64,000 bases of DNA from Acanthosoma haemorrhoidale (GCA_930367205.1 CAKNEZ010000002.1:1212343-1276342); one strand, 5' to 3'. Shown: positions 9,693-21,033, numbered from the stretch's first letter. The notes: generated by a model from the sequence alone, not told the origin. A program made the numbers and translations.

Positions 9693-12330
9693 CTTTTTGA
9701 GACAGAGGGTAAAGCCCTTTGGAATAAGGCACGAGCTTACTAGCATGAAATAAGTTTGACTCCTTTTTACGAAATCTACTATCTATTAAAAATATTACCT
9801 CTGACATTTTCTGTTTTATTTTGAAGGGTCCTACTCTGATCGCATCTAATTTATCTCCATTCAATTTGTTACTGTTTTGTACATATACAAGGTCTCCAAC
9901 TTCGTATTCAAACTTTTTAACATTTTTATCATAATACTTTTTATTTTGGTTATGTGTCTTTTCTGAGTTTTTATAAGCTATTTTCTAAATTTGTAATTTT
10001 ATTTTCATTTAGTTCATCAGGTACAAATGATGCATCTATTCCAGTTAATAAGTAATTGGGGGTAAACCCAGTAGAGCTATGTATCTTGTTATTGTATTCC
10101 TCGATACACTTTTCTGCTACTATTGGCCACGATTTATCTCTATTTTCATGAATTTTGCACCTTATTCTGTTAACTAGTGTTTGATTTGTCCTTTCATTTA
10201 ATCCATTAGAAAATGCACAATCTACTGCTGTAAAAATTAATGTTATCTTTTGTTTATTTACATATTGTTTAAATTGTGCTGAATTTATAACAGGGTATTG
10301 ATCTGTTAATAATGTTTTTATTTCCAGCTTTTTCTACTTTATGCGTATCTTGTGAAATGATCTACTACCAAGGGTAGATATTTTATTGTACTTTTATTCC
10401 CTTTAAATCCTCCTATTGTATCTAAAGATATTATATCTAGTGGTTCTTTTGCTGGACCAAGTTGAGACAAGGAAGCCTTAAAGCAACCTATTCTTGACTT
10501 ATTTTTGATACATGTTTCACAAGATCTGCAAATCAATCTTATATTTGTATACATATTTTTAAAATAATTTTTTTTTCCTATTGTTAAAATTAATTGTTTC
10601 ATTCCTATATGACCTTGATCTTTATGTACACTTTCAATAAGTGAAATACCAAATTCTTCTGTTATCCATATTTTCTCACTCTTATTCAGTATTTTGTAAA
10701 TTATATTATCTTTAATTATGCATTTGTCATCCAATTTTATTAGCGTTTGATTTTCTTTTAAATCTTCCAGTTTTAATAAATTTGATGTATTAATCGCAGA
10801 GTTATCATCTGTTTCGTCATTTGATTCTAAAACTGGATTTCTGGATAGACAATCTGCCTCCATTTGTAATAGTTTTAGATCATTACTTTTCTTCAGATTA
10901 AAATTTTCTAATGGTCTGTGGTCTGTAAATACCACAAAATTTTTTCCAATCAGATAATATTATCAGTGAAGTATAGCTTCTTTAATAGCTAAACATTCTA
11001 TAAATATTGCTTTTTTTTTTTTTCTGAGCGTTTGTCAATTTTTTTGAAAAGAAAAATACTGACTTTAGAGATTTGTCTTCTTGTGGTTGTTTTAGAATTG
11101 CTCCAACTCCTTCAATACTCGCCTCAGTGAATATGTATGTTGGAGATTCTGGATCAGATATTGCTAGCGCAGGAGTTGAGTGTAAGTATTTTTTTGTTGT
11201 CTCGAAACAATCTTTACATTGTTTTGACCAGTGAAAATCTACATTTTTTCTTAATAAATTTCTTAAGGGATCTAGCAGAATAGTATGTTTTGGTATATAC
11301 TCCTAATAGAAGTTTATTTTTCCTAAAAATTGTCTAGCCTGTTTCTTTGTCTTTTTAATTGCTGTGAGATTGTCATTCATTGGTTTTATATAATTATTTC
11401 CTATTTCATGACCCAGATAAGTTATCTTGTTTTGTTCAAACTGACACTTTGATTCATTTAATTTAAATCCTTGTTCCTGTAGTGCTTTTAACACTAATTC
11501 TACATGTTTTACATGGTCCTCATAATTCTTCGAATGAATCAATACATCATCTATGTAGTTTACAGCAAACTTATCTAGGTTATTTCTTCTTATCACACTT
11601 GACAAGACTCTGAAATATAGCCGGAGCAGACTTCAAACCATATGGCAAGCAATTCCATTGCCAATGACCATGATGGGTTACGAAAGCCAATTTATATTTA
11701 TCCTTTTCACTGGTATCGACCAAAACGCCGAATTTACATCCAATTTTGAAAAATATTTACAGTTTCTGGCGCGTACTGTCAGATCATCAATCCTAGGAAA
11801 CGGTTGACTTTCTGGCACAATTATTTTATTTAGTTCCTTAAAGTCAATACAAAAGCGTGATCTTTTCCCTTCTTCATTCTTAAATACCATAGTGACAGGA
11901 GCTCCATAAGGGCTGCTTGATTCTTCAATTAAACCAGCTTTTAATAATTCATCCACTTGCGTTTCAATTTCAATTTTGTCTTGAAATTAGCATCTGTATG
12001 GTTTCTTTGAAATATATCTATTTTGTATTAATTTTACTGTTGCTTCATAACCTTTTATTTTTCCTATGTCGAATTTTGACTTAGCAAAAATTTCCTTATT
12101 TTTTTGTATGGTATTTTCTATCTTGTTTATATCTGATATTTCAGTCTTATTAATTTCCGATATTTTTGTTTTGTTATCTCTTTTTGTGTTATTATTAAGT
12201 TTTCATCTTGACATATTTTGAATTTTTTTATTAAATCTAATCCTAATAGAAAATCATCTTTAAAATTAATACTTTTCACAATAAAAAACTGAAAATTTTC
12301 TTCCACATTACCGATTTTAATTCTCAATAC
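9693..12330 (-). pseudogene. pol: gypsy-E pol: RT, RNase H, integrase (broken)
   Basis: Minus strand. The linker FLLGLDLIKKF at the high-coordinate end is followed by RT with FCIDFKELNK, SKLDVNSAFW and the YIDDVLIHS box near 11560. RNase H has FTEASIEGVGAIL (Glu where Asp is usual) and VFTDHRPL. The integrase zinc domain is HKDQGHIGMKQL with CRSCETC. The core has Asp in IISLDTIGG, Asp in LLTDQYPV and Glu in NGLNERTN. The tail is GDKLDAIRVGPFKI. Frameshifts and stops split the frame at about 11960, 11640, 11300, 10935 and 9960. Related to 46795-47451 and 55705-57730. Confidence 0.87.
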
Positions 12331-12470
12331 AACCCTCTGTTTTTGCTACTCCTGTTACCCCTTTTATATTATCTCTCCCACTTATTATGGTAATTTTTTT
12401 TAATATCTTTATTTTTATTTAAAAATTCATAATTTATCAAAGAAATATTTGATCCAATATAAAGAAATAT

Positions 12471-12567
12471 TCAAGAGATTACAACTCAGAGCGTCCTTTG
12501 ATAGTAGCGCTCTATGCTGGGACATCTCGCATATGTGCCGAAGTTTGGCAGTTACGTTCAAACTTAC
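12471..12567 (-). repeat. gypsy-E 5' LTR fragment
   Basis: Read on the plus strand it ends GTTCAAACTTACA. About 95 bp match the 141-bp LTR at 55564-55704 (shared GACATCTCGCATATGTGCCG). The other end is diverged or replaced. Confidence 0.7.
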
Positions 12568-12930
12568 ATAATTTTTATAAAATAACAAAACTTGTATATA
12601 ATGTAGCGATGCTTCAGGAAATACAAAAATAATTTTCAAATACAATCGCCTGAGGATCTATAATAATATTAAATTATCTGTAAATTTGAAGAGGCTATGA
12701 AAGAAAAAAAAAAATACTTACTTCTCTACTTTCTAAATCACATTAGTGTGGTTATTACAAAATTTTACAACTAACTGAGATACAAAAGTGAGTGGTAGGT
12801 ATAAAATAGTTGACTACACCTGGTTTAGACTTAAAAAAATGGCAAACCAGGATGGAAAAAAATGTGTACAGATAGACAGCTGTCATCCAAAACAAGTTTA
12901 AAGGAATGGTTATTGCGATGCCCACTTCGA
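12568..12930 (+). repeat. dispersed repeat R
   Basis: A ~360-bp non-coding repeat with landmarks TATATAATGTAGCGATGCTT, CCTGAGGATCTATAATAATA and TTACAACTAACTGAGATAC. Other copies: about 8455-8780, 13240-13375 (reverse, partial), 38033-38400 and about 62560-62840 (reverse). No terminal repeats or coding frame seen; class unknown. Confidence 0.75.
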
Positions 12931-13226
12931 CTTTGCGCTGCTCACTGTTGCTCCGCTGTTCGAATGAAGTACCTCTGACCACTTTCATCAGTATACCGTT
13001 TTGGAATTGTTGGAGTCACCAAGCTGTCGTATACGTCAGATGACGAAAAAGCGGTGCACCATACAGCATAGCTTGAGACGCAGTGATAGATTGGGGGAAG
13101 TCAATAAATGCGTAAGCCCGTAAGACTTCGTGCGTATTTGTTCAACTTCCTCGTAAAATTGTAACTAAAATGGAGGTGTCTGTCCATTTTAAATCCCAGA
13201 TATACTAGGTTGTTGGCTGGTAAATA
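12931..13226 (-). pseudogene. Jockey-type ORF2 C-terminal fragment
   Basis: Minus strand, same subfamily as 16227-16895: NNLVYLG near 13215 and a LNKYARSLTG-like run. About 30 codons around the LLIYKSILRPTLL block are deleted near 13070, before the VVRGTSFEQRSNSE segment near 12965. Flanked by R repeats in opposite orientation. Confidence 0.78.
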
Positions 13227-13239
13227 TGATCGGAATGAT

Positions 13240-13375
13240 CGCCTTTTTTTTTTTCCTTCATAGCCCTTTTAAATTCACAGATAATTATATATAATTATAG
13301 ATCCTCAGGCGAATCTATTTACAAATTATTTTTGTATTTCCTGTAGTGTCCATACATTATATACAGGAGTGATCA
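13240..13375 (-). repeat. repeat R, partial, reverse orientation
   Basis: Reverse complement of the left part of 12568-12930 (CATAGCCC...GATCCTCAGGCG...ACATTATATAC), so the two flank the Jockey fragment as an inverted pair. Confidence 0.75.
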
Positions 13376-14590
13376 CTGTGATTCTATTCTGTATTTATTT
13401 CTGTAACATTTATCGGGCATGTACAAGTTAAACTGATCAAGACAGAAAAAGATATTAAATCATTATAATTTATGACAACCAAACATCTATTTACAGCAGC
13501 TATAAACTTAATTGTATTTTTGAAAAACAAAAGTGAGGGAGCAGAAACAAGAATATAATAAGAAAATATTTCGAGAGATGTTCGAATTCTGGTCAGTGTC
13601 TCTGGGTCCATAAATTATTATTGTTCAATATTTTATAAAACTAACTCGGTGAAGGAAACCCGAGTTTTCAACAAATAGAAAAAAACCAATGTGAAACCTG
13701 GTTGAACTGTAGCAAATAAGCGATTTACCAAATGGTATTTTTTGAAAAATTGGAAAATTATTGTTTTAAAATTAAAACGCTTCTGATCTGAATGTTTCTT
13801 TTGATTTAAAATACCTTGTATCAGAGTGTGAATATACCTTTAAAATTCCGGATCGATTGAAACGAGTCAAAGACTATCGTAGACCAAACTGGGGAACATG
13901 TTTTAAAGTTTAGCCTTCCCGTTTGAGCTCGGAGGATATGAAGCCGCAAATGAAAAAGACATCCAAATAAATCAAGATGGAACTGTAAATTGCAAGTAGG
14001 GGTTCAGTGCCTCTCTCTCAATAACAGCCTCGTGTTGCCATTTCCAAGAAGCTCTGTGCATTGCACAAACAGTTTATCTGTATTTAAACACCTACCAAGG
14101 ACGGAGTTGATCCTCCGCTTCCTACGTTCCTACTGGGATAGTTTTGGAGGATGGCTCCAGGGTATACATATCTTCAGGGACTTCTGCGGCGGAGGGTAAC
14201 AGAGAAGGGACACGGAAGGCAATGGTTAGTTGTTTATTGCGCAGAGCAAGGACTCCAGGCTTCCTATAACTAGCCAATCATTTCTAGCTGGTTGTAAACG
14301 AAACAATCCCAGTTGTGGGTTGGGATCTTAGTAAATAACTAAACAAACCAGTGCGTTCCCACCAGTTTTATCCATTCATGAATAAAATGCTGTAAACGCT
14401 GAGATTTTTTTTTTTTGGTGCCTTGGATTGCAGAACTGATTTTAGCTATTTTTGGGGCACTCAATTCTAAATATAAATTTTTCAAATCAGTCCTTTTTTT
14501 AACATAAAGTTCTACACGAAAGGTGCAGTTCTAAATCACACAATTGGTTTCTGTACTCTTCTTCTCTCAAGGAGACAACCTTCTATACTG
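13376..14590. other. unassigned intergenic DNA
   Basis: No domain-bearing frame found. The longest open stretches (about 70 codons) show no recognisable motif. A moderately GC-rich patch lies at about 13990-14330. Nothing supports a gene. Confidence 0.5.
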
Positions 14591-14599
14591 TCACAAAAT

Positions 14600-15265
14600 T
14601 ACCGATAACACCTGGAAAAAATGGGTCTTTTATGCCATTTCACAAATGATTTAAAGTCTATTTATTTACAACTCAAAGGAAGTTTGAAATGTGTCCTTCT
14701 ACACAATGTTAATAAATATGGTTCAATACCAATTGCTCACTCAACGAAAATGAAAGAAGAATATCAACACCATAGATTTGGGTTTGGAGAAGATAAAGTA
14801 TCAAAGGGGGGGGGGGGGGTAGAAAGGCCTCAGTTCAGTACGGAAAAAATTAAAGCAGGAATATTTGATGGCCCACAAATAAGACAGCTCATTAAGTATA
14901 CTGTCATCGTAAATTCGATGAATGAGGCTGAGCGAAAAGACTGGACTTCATTTAATGCAGTTGTTGGAAATTTTCTGGGCAAACGCTAACCTGTAAACTG
15001 TGTTGTACTAATGACAGTCTTAAATCCCTTGGGTGTAACATGAGTGTTAAGGTTCACATAGCCACTTAGACCATTTTACTGAAAATTTAGGAAACACCAG
15101 CGAGGGACAAGGTGAAAGATTTCACTAGGATATTAAAACTAAGGAGGCTCGCTACCAAAGAAGATGGGATACGCACATGATGGCAGATCACTGCTGGAGT
15201 TTAAAAAGGGACTGTTCCAAAACGCATTCAAGATTTGTCACGGAAAAGAAGCTTCCGAAGTGTGT
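14600..15265 (+). pseudogene. decayed member of an uncharacterised arthropod repeat-protein family
   Basis: The first part (ATG at 14621) reads SLKCVLLHNVNKYGSIPIAH, then MKEEYQ, AKIKAGIF-like EKIKAGIFDGPQIRQLIK, and WTSFNAVVGNFLGKR. After a stop near 14989 the similarity continues in other frames: GCNMSVKVH, then EGQGERFH, then RRWDTHMMADHCWSLKRDCS at about 15150-15220. As far as I recall, this motif order is shared by many unnamed multi-copy proteins in arthropod genomes that look transposon-associated. A deletion is evident around the G12 run (14808-14819), where the middle of the protein is missing. Function unknown; clearly inactive. Confidence 0.65.
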
Positions 15266-16226
15266 TGTATAATTGTATATTATACACTTGTATATATTAC
15301 AATTATAATAATAATTGCATCTAACTGTAATAAAAATGCCGTGTTAAGTTTTTTTTTAATTTATCCATCACTATAATATTATATCTTAGAAATTCGGGTT
15401 CCTAGGCAAAAAATAATGCAGTATTTGAATTCAGGGCATTGAATTCGTATGAAATCAGCTCCGAACCACCTGTTGGCCTGTTATTTATCTGACCCGAATT
15501 TCTCAATCATGGCACTGAGGCCTATTTAACATTTGCCTATTTTAATAAACAGTTCATATCTCAGATAGTTGCATTTAAGTTTAAACCATAAAGTGACATA
15601 AATGCTTTAAAGAAATAAAATTAAAGCTGTACGTGGAAGTAATTAGGTTTATTCCAGATAGTTCACTGAATGGCAATTCCGGCTGATAATCATCTTGAAA
15701 GGGAATGAACGAATAAGCGTACGGATCATTGAAGTGAACTACTGACTAACGAACGGCACACTGAAATGACCGACTTGCATATGAACGGTCAATGTGCTTA
15801 ATTCCATAAGCTGGCTTTCTCATTCCTCTTGATATTCAAATGTTGATACACCACAATTTTGCAGATGATTTATTTATAAACGGATTAATATTGTACTCTT
15901 AAAGGGTGGAGGAACAATTTTAAGATATGATTCGGCTGGTGAATTACGTAACATTTTATATATTAATCCATGTGGGTCAATGGAGCAACATTCAATCGGT
16001 TTAAAGAAATAAAATGAACGGTTAGCTCTGAAATGGTTGAACTAGCTCAAATGAAATTAAGGGCTCCAAAAGTATGACAGATGGGAACGCTCTGGTCTGT
16101 TTAGGTCCAGACCCACCCCTCCTTTAAGGGCGGTCGTTCTCATCCCTTCATGGAACATTACGTCAGGGTAGGCTCCAGGTATCTCGCTGACGTAAGAGCC
16201 AGCGAATAAGCTATCGTATTCCTACG
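15266..16226. other. unassigned intergenic DNA
   Basis: AT-rich, no supported frame. The last ~140 bp (from about 16085) are GC-richer and may belong to the 5' part of the following Jockey fragment, but I cannot align them. Confidence 0.45.
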
Positions 16227-16895
16227 GGCAATCCTACATTTAGATGCGCAGAAGCTTTCATAATTATACTGCGTCCAGGCACAGCACACCAACTAACAAC
16301 CTAGTATATCTGGGGATTAAAATGGACAGACACCTTCGTTTTAGTAACAGTTTTGCGAGGAAGTTAAAGCAAACACGCACGAAGTCTTACCGGCTTACGC
16401 ATTTATTGACTTCCCCCAATCTATCACTGCGTCTCAAGCTATTGATCTACAAGAGTATACTCAGGCCTACTCTGCTGTATGGTGCACCGCTTTTTCGTTA
16501 TCTGACGTATACGACAGCTCGGCGACTCCAACAATTCCAAAACGGTATACTGATGAAAGTGGTCAGAGGTACTTCATTCGAACAGCGGAGCAACAGTGAG
16601 CTTCACGAGATCTTCGATTTGCCTATGGTGAATTAATTCATCAAATTTTTCGACTCCCTGCAATACTTGACAAACCCGGTGTTTAACACGATAACCAGCC
16701 TATCGATGCCAGGACGCTGCCACGGCAGGAACGCTTTAGTCTTAGGTTTGAGTTTGTAGTTCCCTCATTGTAATCTGAAGGTGAGCCCTATCACCTAGTC
16801 CTGTACCAAGTGATTTATAAATTTAACTTCAAATAGAAAATTTGTAAATTGTAAATTTTTTGATCAATAAAAGAGTTTTGAAATAAAAAAAAAAA
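16227..16895 (+). pseudogene. Jockey-type LINE, 5'-truncated 3' end
   Basis: The open frame at about 16244-16636 encodes the ORF2 thumb and C-terminal region: NNLVYLGIKMDRHLRFSN, LLTSPNLSLRLKLLIYKS, LLYGAPLFRYL, VVRGTSFEQRSNSE. A stop follows. The 3' untranslated part ends with AATAAA (16866-16871) and an A-run (16885-16895), as expected for a retrotransposed LINE tail. The YADD catalytic block is not present, so this copy is truncated. Other copies of the subfamily lie at 12931-13226, 42272-43000 and 61533-62261. Confidence 0.88.
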
Positions 16896-16921
16896 TAACT
16901 CTACCCATCACAGCTAGTAAT

Positions 16922-17287
16922 AATTACTCAAGCTGGTTACAAGAGCAAAGAAAAAAACTTTTTGTCCCCGTTTTATTTCATAATTTATCATCATACGATG
17001 CTCACTTTATCATTCGCTTATTGGGCGAAACGTCTAGATTTTTACAAATTGATGTGTAATGCTGTCTTTGGAAAAACTATGGAAAATATCAGAAATCGAA
17101 TAAACATTCAATTAGTCAGCGATAGGAATAAATTAAGAAAACTTGTAGCTAAACCTAATTTTTTAGACTCCACGATAATAAATGAAAATTTAGTCGCCGT
17201 TCATATGGCCAAAACCAAATTATTTTTTAATAAACCAATTTATGTCGGTATGTCTATTTTAGATATTTCTAAATATTATGATTATTA
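16922..17287 (+). pseudogene. polB: Polinton/Maverick-type protein-primed DNA polymerase B fragment
   Basis: The frame up to about 17055 reads VPVLFHNLSSYDAHFI, the ExoII-type motif of protein-primed family B polymerases. The other frame reads LMCNAVFGKTMENIRNR, NKLRKLVAKPNF and FFNKPIYVGMSILDISKY, matching the palm/thumb segment of Polinton PolB. Several hundred residues normally lie between these parts, so an internal deletion joins exonuclease and polymerase pieces and shifts the frame (near 17040-17055). A family B polymerase of another large DNA transposon or an integrated virus is possible, but the NAVFGKTMEN signature favours Polinton. A dead remnant. Confidence 0.75.
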
Positions 17288-18029
17288 TTATATAAAAACA
17301 GTAATATTGACATGGAGACGTTTTGTTTACATTTTGATTTCTGTGTTTGTTATTGTTTACAAATAATATTTTTGTTTACATTTAGTTTCCGATATGGTTA
17401 TAAACTAGTAAGGATATAAATAGAGCGGCCATATTGTTTGTTATTATTATGAGGTTATATAGGAAGAAGGTTATAAAGGTGGCGCACTCTAGCGGTCATG
17501 ATCTTTCGACATTCTTTGAGGATCTTTTGTGACAAATATAGCTAATATTGCATACATGAAACACTTATTGTCATTATTATTAACATTTATACAACATTTT
17601 TTTGTTTTTTACAGAGTTTGGTAAAACTATATAACATCCACGTGATGCTAATAATGGTGAATATTTATTAATTTTGAGAGTCTAAGTCCGTCTATACTAC
17701 TTAAGGAGACGTGTACCCTCTCATTTAATAATAAAAATGTTAAAATACATGTGTTTTTTTTTTTTTTTTGTTTTTTAAACCTTAAATTAATAAATAGAAC
17801 AAAAAAAAAATGTGATTTTAAAAATAAAACAATTTGTTGTAAAAAAATATTTTTATTGGTTGTACTCAAATTTTTCAATAACATTGTACAAAAAAGTCAA
17901 TGATTTTGAAACATAATCAAACAGTTCACACAATTTAATACATTCGCATTTTTTCAAAATAATATTTGGTGATATTAACTTTATATATGGTGTGTTTACA
18001 TATATATATATGCTTTAGTTAGACCACCC
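17288..18029. other. unassigned AT-rich DNA
   Basis: Homopolymer-rich, with T and A runs near 17755-17810 and an (AT)n stretch near 18000. Contains TATAAATAGAGCG at about 17418, which looks like a TATA box but has no gene after it. Confidence 0.45.
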
Positions 18030-18390
18030 TATATAGGGGGGACACAGGTAAGCATTTGTAGTGAGGTAAAGCATCTAGGGGTTACTCTGGATAGAAAATT
18101 GGACTGGTCTAAACACATCAGGAATACTACTATGAAGGCACTTCGATGCCTCTATGCATGTAAAAGGGCTGTGGGTAGGACCTGGGGACTACAACCCAGA
18201 ATGTTATTCTGGCTATATACCGCAGCAGTTAGACCAATGGTGCTCTATGCCTCTATGGTGTGGTGGCACAGAGGTAGTATTAGTAAAAATAGAACTTTGC
18301 TTGGCAAATTACAGAGGCTTTCATGTCTCATGATCACTGGTGCCATGAGTACAACTCCTACTGCTGCAATGGAAGTCTTATGCAGCAAAG
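18030..18390 (+). pseudogene. LINE ORF2 fragment (R1/I-type RT thumb region)
   Basis: EVKHLGVTLDRKLDWSKHIR is followed by a LQPRMLFWLYTAAVRPMVLY stretch and LGKLQRLSCLMITGAMSTTP. This is the region just after the catalytic RT core in R1/I-superfamily LINEs. It differs clearly from the Jockey copies elsewhere in the window. The upstream RT palm is absent. After TPTAAMEVL the frame loses similarity near 18385 and enters a GC-rich patch (18390-18430). Confidence 0.8.
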
Positions 18391-18488
18391 GGGCGTGGCC
18401 TAGTAGGGGTGGGGGTAAAGGGGCGGGGCCAAATGGAGCTCTCTGATTGGTCCATATCGGTGTGCCAGAACACCCAAAACTCATCTAC

Positions 18489-18543
18489 TGGAAGAACCTT
18501 TTTAGTTATGCATTTCCCTCGTTCTATTTTATTATGTCACTAG
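18489..18543 (+). repeat. tail of a tandem 2.3-kb unit (copy 0, only 55 bp kept)
   Basis: TGGAAGAACCTTTTTAGTTA...GTCACTAG. The same 55 bp close copy 1 at about 20831-20885 and copy 2 at about 35318-35372, so the array extended or began here. Confidence 0.75.
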
Positions 18544-18592
18544 GGGGTAGCCGTAGCCGGTAGAATTCTAAACTTCCTAGCAGCCGGAAAGG

Positions 18593-18934
18593 ATGTTTAT
18601 CCACACTCACTCCCTGGCCGTACCTAAAGGCATTGATACATCAGACGTCTTAGCAAGGGGAAATGAACGGATCCTCCACTTCTTTACCCTCCCATTGCCT
18701 ACAGACTCGTCTAAAGTCATTTTAACTTTCATATTGGAACAGTGGAATCCCTCCGGATTGTGTAAACGATGGTATAACAATATCAGCGGAAGACTGACTG
18801 TCCAAGCTAGAGTAAACCTTTCCGGGTTAACAAACTCCAAATGGCAGAGCATAAACATAATGGCACATATTCCTACCGAACCCTTAAGATCGAAGAATCT
18901 GTTGCCGCCGCTAATACCTGCTCACTCCGAATAA
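18593..18934 (+). CDS. conserved open frame of tandem unit, no recognised domain
   Basis: 113 codons beginning MFIHTHSLAV and ending PPLIPAHSE. The last ~79 codons are kept open in copy 2 (33972-34211) and copy 3 (35541-35780) with few changes, but recent duplication alone would explain that. The complementary strand is also open here, which weakens the case for coding. No signal peptide, membrane segment or motif recognised. A function cannot be proposed. Confidence 0.2.
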   Translation: MFIHTHSLAVPKGIDTSDVLARGNERILHFFTLPLPTDSSKVILTFILEQWNPSGLCKRWYNNISGRLTVQARVNLSGLTNSKWQSINIMAHIPTEPLRSKNLLPPLIPAHSE

Positions 18935-20201
18935 AAGGGATTTGGCAGACTTATGTATTATACAGTGAACCTGTGACAAAAACGTCTATAGAAAAACTTT
19001 TGTAGTAGAGTTTCTTAGAAGGTCGGCTTAGGTTGATAAAATGAGTTATTAACTAACCACTGCATACATTTATTAATGTCCAACGTTTTGACATACTTTT
19101 CTAGACTACTTTTTTGCTAGTATAGCTCTATTTATAATTGGAGAAAATGATATTTTTAAACGTGTGCTAATTTTTGTTTGGACAACAATCGCATGGTAAT
19201 TGTAATTTATTTCTATTTAAATTAAAATGTATACTTTTGTTGTCACTACGATCGAAATGTATTTGTATTTAGTCGCATTCTACTTAATCGGCATGCACTT
19301 GGATAAGCCCAATGGAAGGAAACTTGTAGATGTATGGTTTAATATAAAGATTGTGTTTTATGACGCCTCTTTATATATTGACGGTTGACTTTCGCACACA
19401 AACAATAAATGATGTTGGAACACTTTAACTGTGGCGAAATAGTCTAAAATTCGATTAAATAAAATTAAAATTAATCGCAACGAACGATTGTATTTCTTAA
19501 TCGGTTACATGAGGACACCGAGTGTGCTTATTGATGGTTTAAGAAAAATGACAAGGGAGGATTAGACAAATTAATTAATTCAGCATCTATATTTTTTACG
19601 GGATTGAGATATTATTTAATGATGAGACCGGGGAAATTTCGTTTATTTTTTGAAAGCTCTCAGATTTGAAATCAAACGTCGAAGGAAAGATAGGAGGATC
19701 CTTTTTTGTCAGGGAAATTCATACAAGTTTTTTCCCTATGTAGAAGAATCTATTCGGTAGGTATGGTAAGTAGAGCTTTTTTATGAGTTGGTCATTCAGT
19801 CAAGACTCAACGCAGCAGCACACACAAAATGCCCTGCCCGGGTGGGCAGGAGCATGTATATTCATTCGAATGAGGCGAGATGATAAGAATTTATGACCCC
19901 ACCCGAGGGCGGAGTTGTTACAAAAAATTGATTATAGACTCATCAAAAGTCCCCCTCCACGGAAATCTTTAGTAAAAGGCGAAAGATTTATTCGCTTTGA
20001 AGGGAGACCAGAGTTAACTGATATATTGGAAATTTCTCCTAGGGTTGACGCCATGACAAACAATAACTCCGGGAGGTGAATAGGCTTTGACATATACCAG
20101 CGTCATAGAAAAACTTTAAAGTACCGGGAACATCCATCCCATCCAACCGATACCATTCATCTAATTGTCGAATTATCATAAATATTCATAATGGAATAGA
20201 A

Positions 20202-20812
20202 TTAGGGCGAGAATAAAAATGCCCAAGCGACGGCATGCCATCGCTCGCGGCCCCGATACCCTACTGCAACTGCTGCTACCTGGTAGAACAAATTTTCAAC
20301 TAATCTAAAGTCCTGCCGCATCTTTGCTGATATTACATCTTTTCCTCGAAACGTATTGATGCCTTTAGAATAAAATAAATAAGTTAAATCACTCAATAGA
20401 AGTTTATAGGCCAAATCACCTAGTTCGTGAATATTTGAAGAATTATAATTATTTCTGAGGAAACAATAGTTCAAACGTGAGATAGCTAGTTACATAACTT
20501 GGATTTAGACTTTTCTCTATTATATTGTATATATCCTGACCGGAATACATTTTTTTATCGTTATATAATTTAAAGAGGGTAGCAGAGCCGGAATTCAAAA
20601 CCGGGAGAAATTCTCTGGGTGTCTCTGTAAAATACTGCGAAATAAGTCAATAAGTAAATTAAATACGCCGTAGTCGGTATTAAAAAAATATCCCACCAAA
20701 TGCAATGCCCTGTTTTCACAAAATTAACGAGCTCCTTTAAGATAACAGCGTAAGGCGAAGATGAGTCTTTCTTTCTAGGCTTCCATAAAGATTTATACGT
20801 GTACAACAACAA
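20202..20812 (-). CDS. open frames of tandem unit, minus strand, no recognised domain
   Basis: Two overlapping minus frames: one beginning MLLYTYKSLWKPRKK with a hydrophobic stretch (TTAYLIYLLTYFAVFY), then a shifted frame with NSSNIHELGDLAYK and GKDVISAKMRQDFRL. In copy 2 the first frame is longer (34937-35299, 120 codons), because this copy has one extra base near 20598. The composition looks protein-like, but I recognise no family. Confidence 0.25.
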
Positions 20813-20885
20813 ACTTGGGGATGTTTCGTATGGAAGAACCTTTTTAGTTATGCATTTCCCTCGTTCTATCTTATTATGTCACTAG

Positions 20886-21033
20886 TGTCATATGGTTTGG
20901 TTATCTCTATTAAATGAACAAAGCCAGCTGACAATATTAATCTAACCTATATAACTTGTGATTCAAATGTACTTATTTAATAGTTAATAAATTATTACTT
21001 ATATTCAATCAACCTATGTCTTTCATTCTGACA
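20886..21033 (+). repeat. gypsy B 5' LTR, 148 bp
   Basis: TGTCATATGG...CTGACA, preceded by target duplication ACTAG and followed by the tRNA-Ser-like PBS at 21034-21051. Confidence 0.93.

Larger units (their letters stand above)
9693..12567 (-). mobile_element. gypsy element E, copy 1 (minus strand, gag and 3' LTR missing)
   Basis: On the minus strand: an LTR-like piece (12471-12567), the protease-RT linker, RT, RNase H, integrase and a polypurine tract (AAAAAGGGGGG) at the left end. The 3' LTR that should follow is gone; in copy 2 the same tract is followed by a 141-bp LTR (55564-55704). Gag and protease are missing between LTR and pol. A second copy lies at 55564-57730. Confidence 0.88.
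18544..20885 (+). repeat. tandem unit copy 1 (2342 bp)
   Basis: The full-length unit of an array of unknown identity. It begins GGGGTAGCCGTAGCCGG and ends CACTAG. Copies 2 (33820-35372) and 3 (35373-37057) follow head to tail once gypsy B is subtracted; copies differ by scattered substitutions and a few indels. Inside are a hairpin around CCTGCCCGGGTGGGCAGG at about 19839, a CATTCGAATG palindrome shortly after, and open frames on both strands (below). I see no RT, transposase or helicase motif, and no terminal inverted repeat. Confidence 0.8.

Noticed and set aside
13384..13611. A 75-codon minus-strand frame as a host gene
   Set aside because: No motif, AT-rich, no neighbours or splice context; consistent with chance.
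17648..17884. A 78-codon minus-strand frame rich in Phe, Lys and Leu
   Set aside because: It arises from A/T homopolymers; no domain.
18530..20885. Tandem unit as a Helitron (ends CTAG, internal GC hairpin, TC dinucleotides)
   Set aside because: The hairpin lies over 1 kb from the CTAG end rather than ~10-12 bp, no Rep/helicase motif is seen, and copies are in tandem rather than inserted between A and T.
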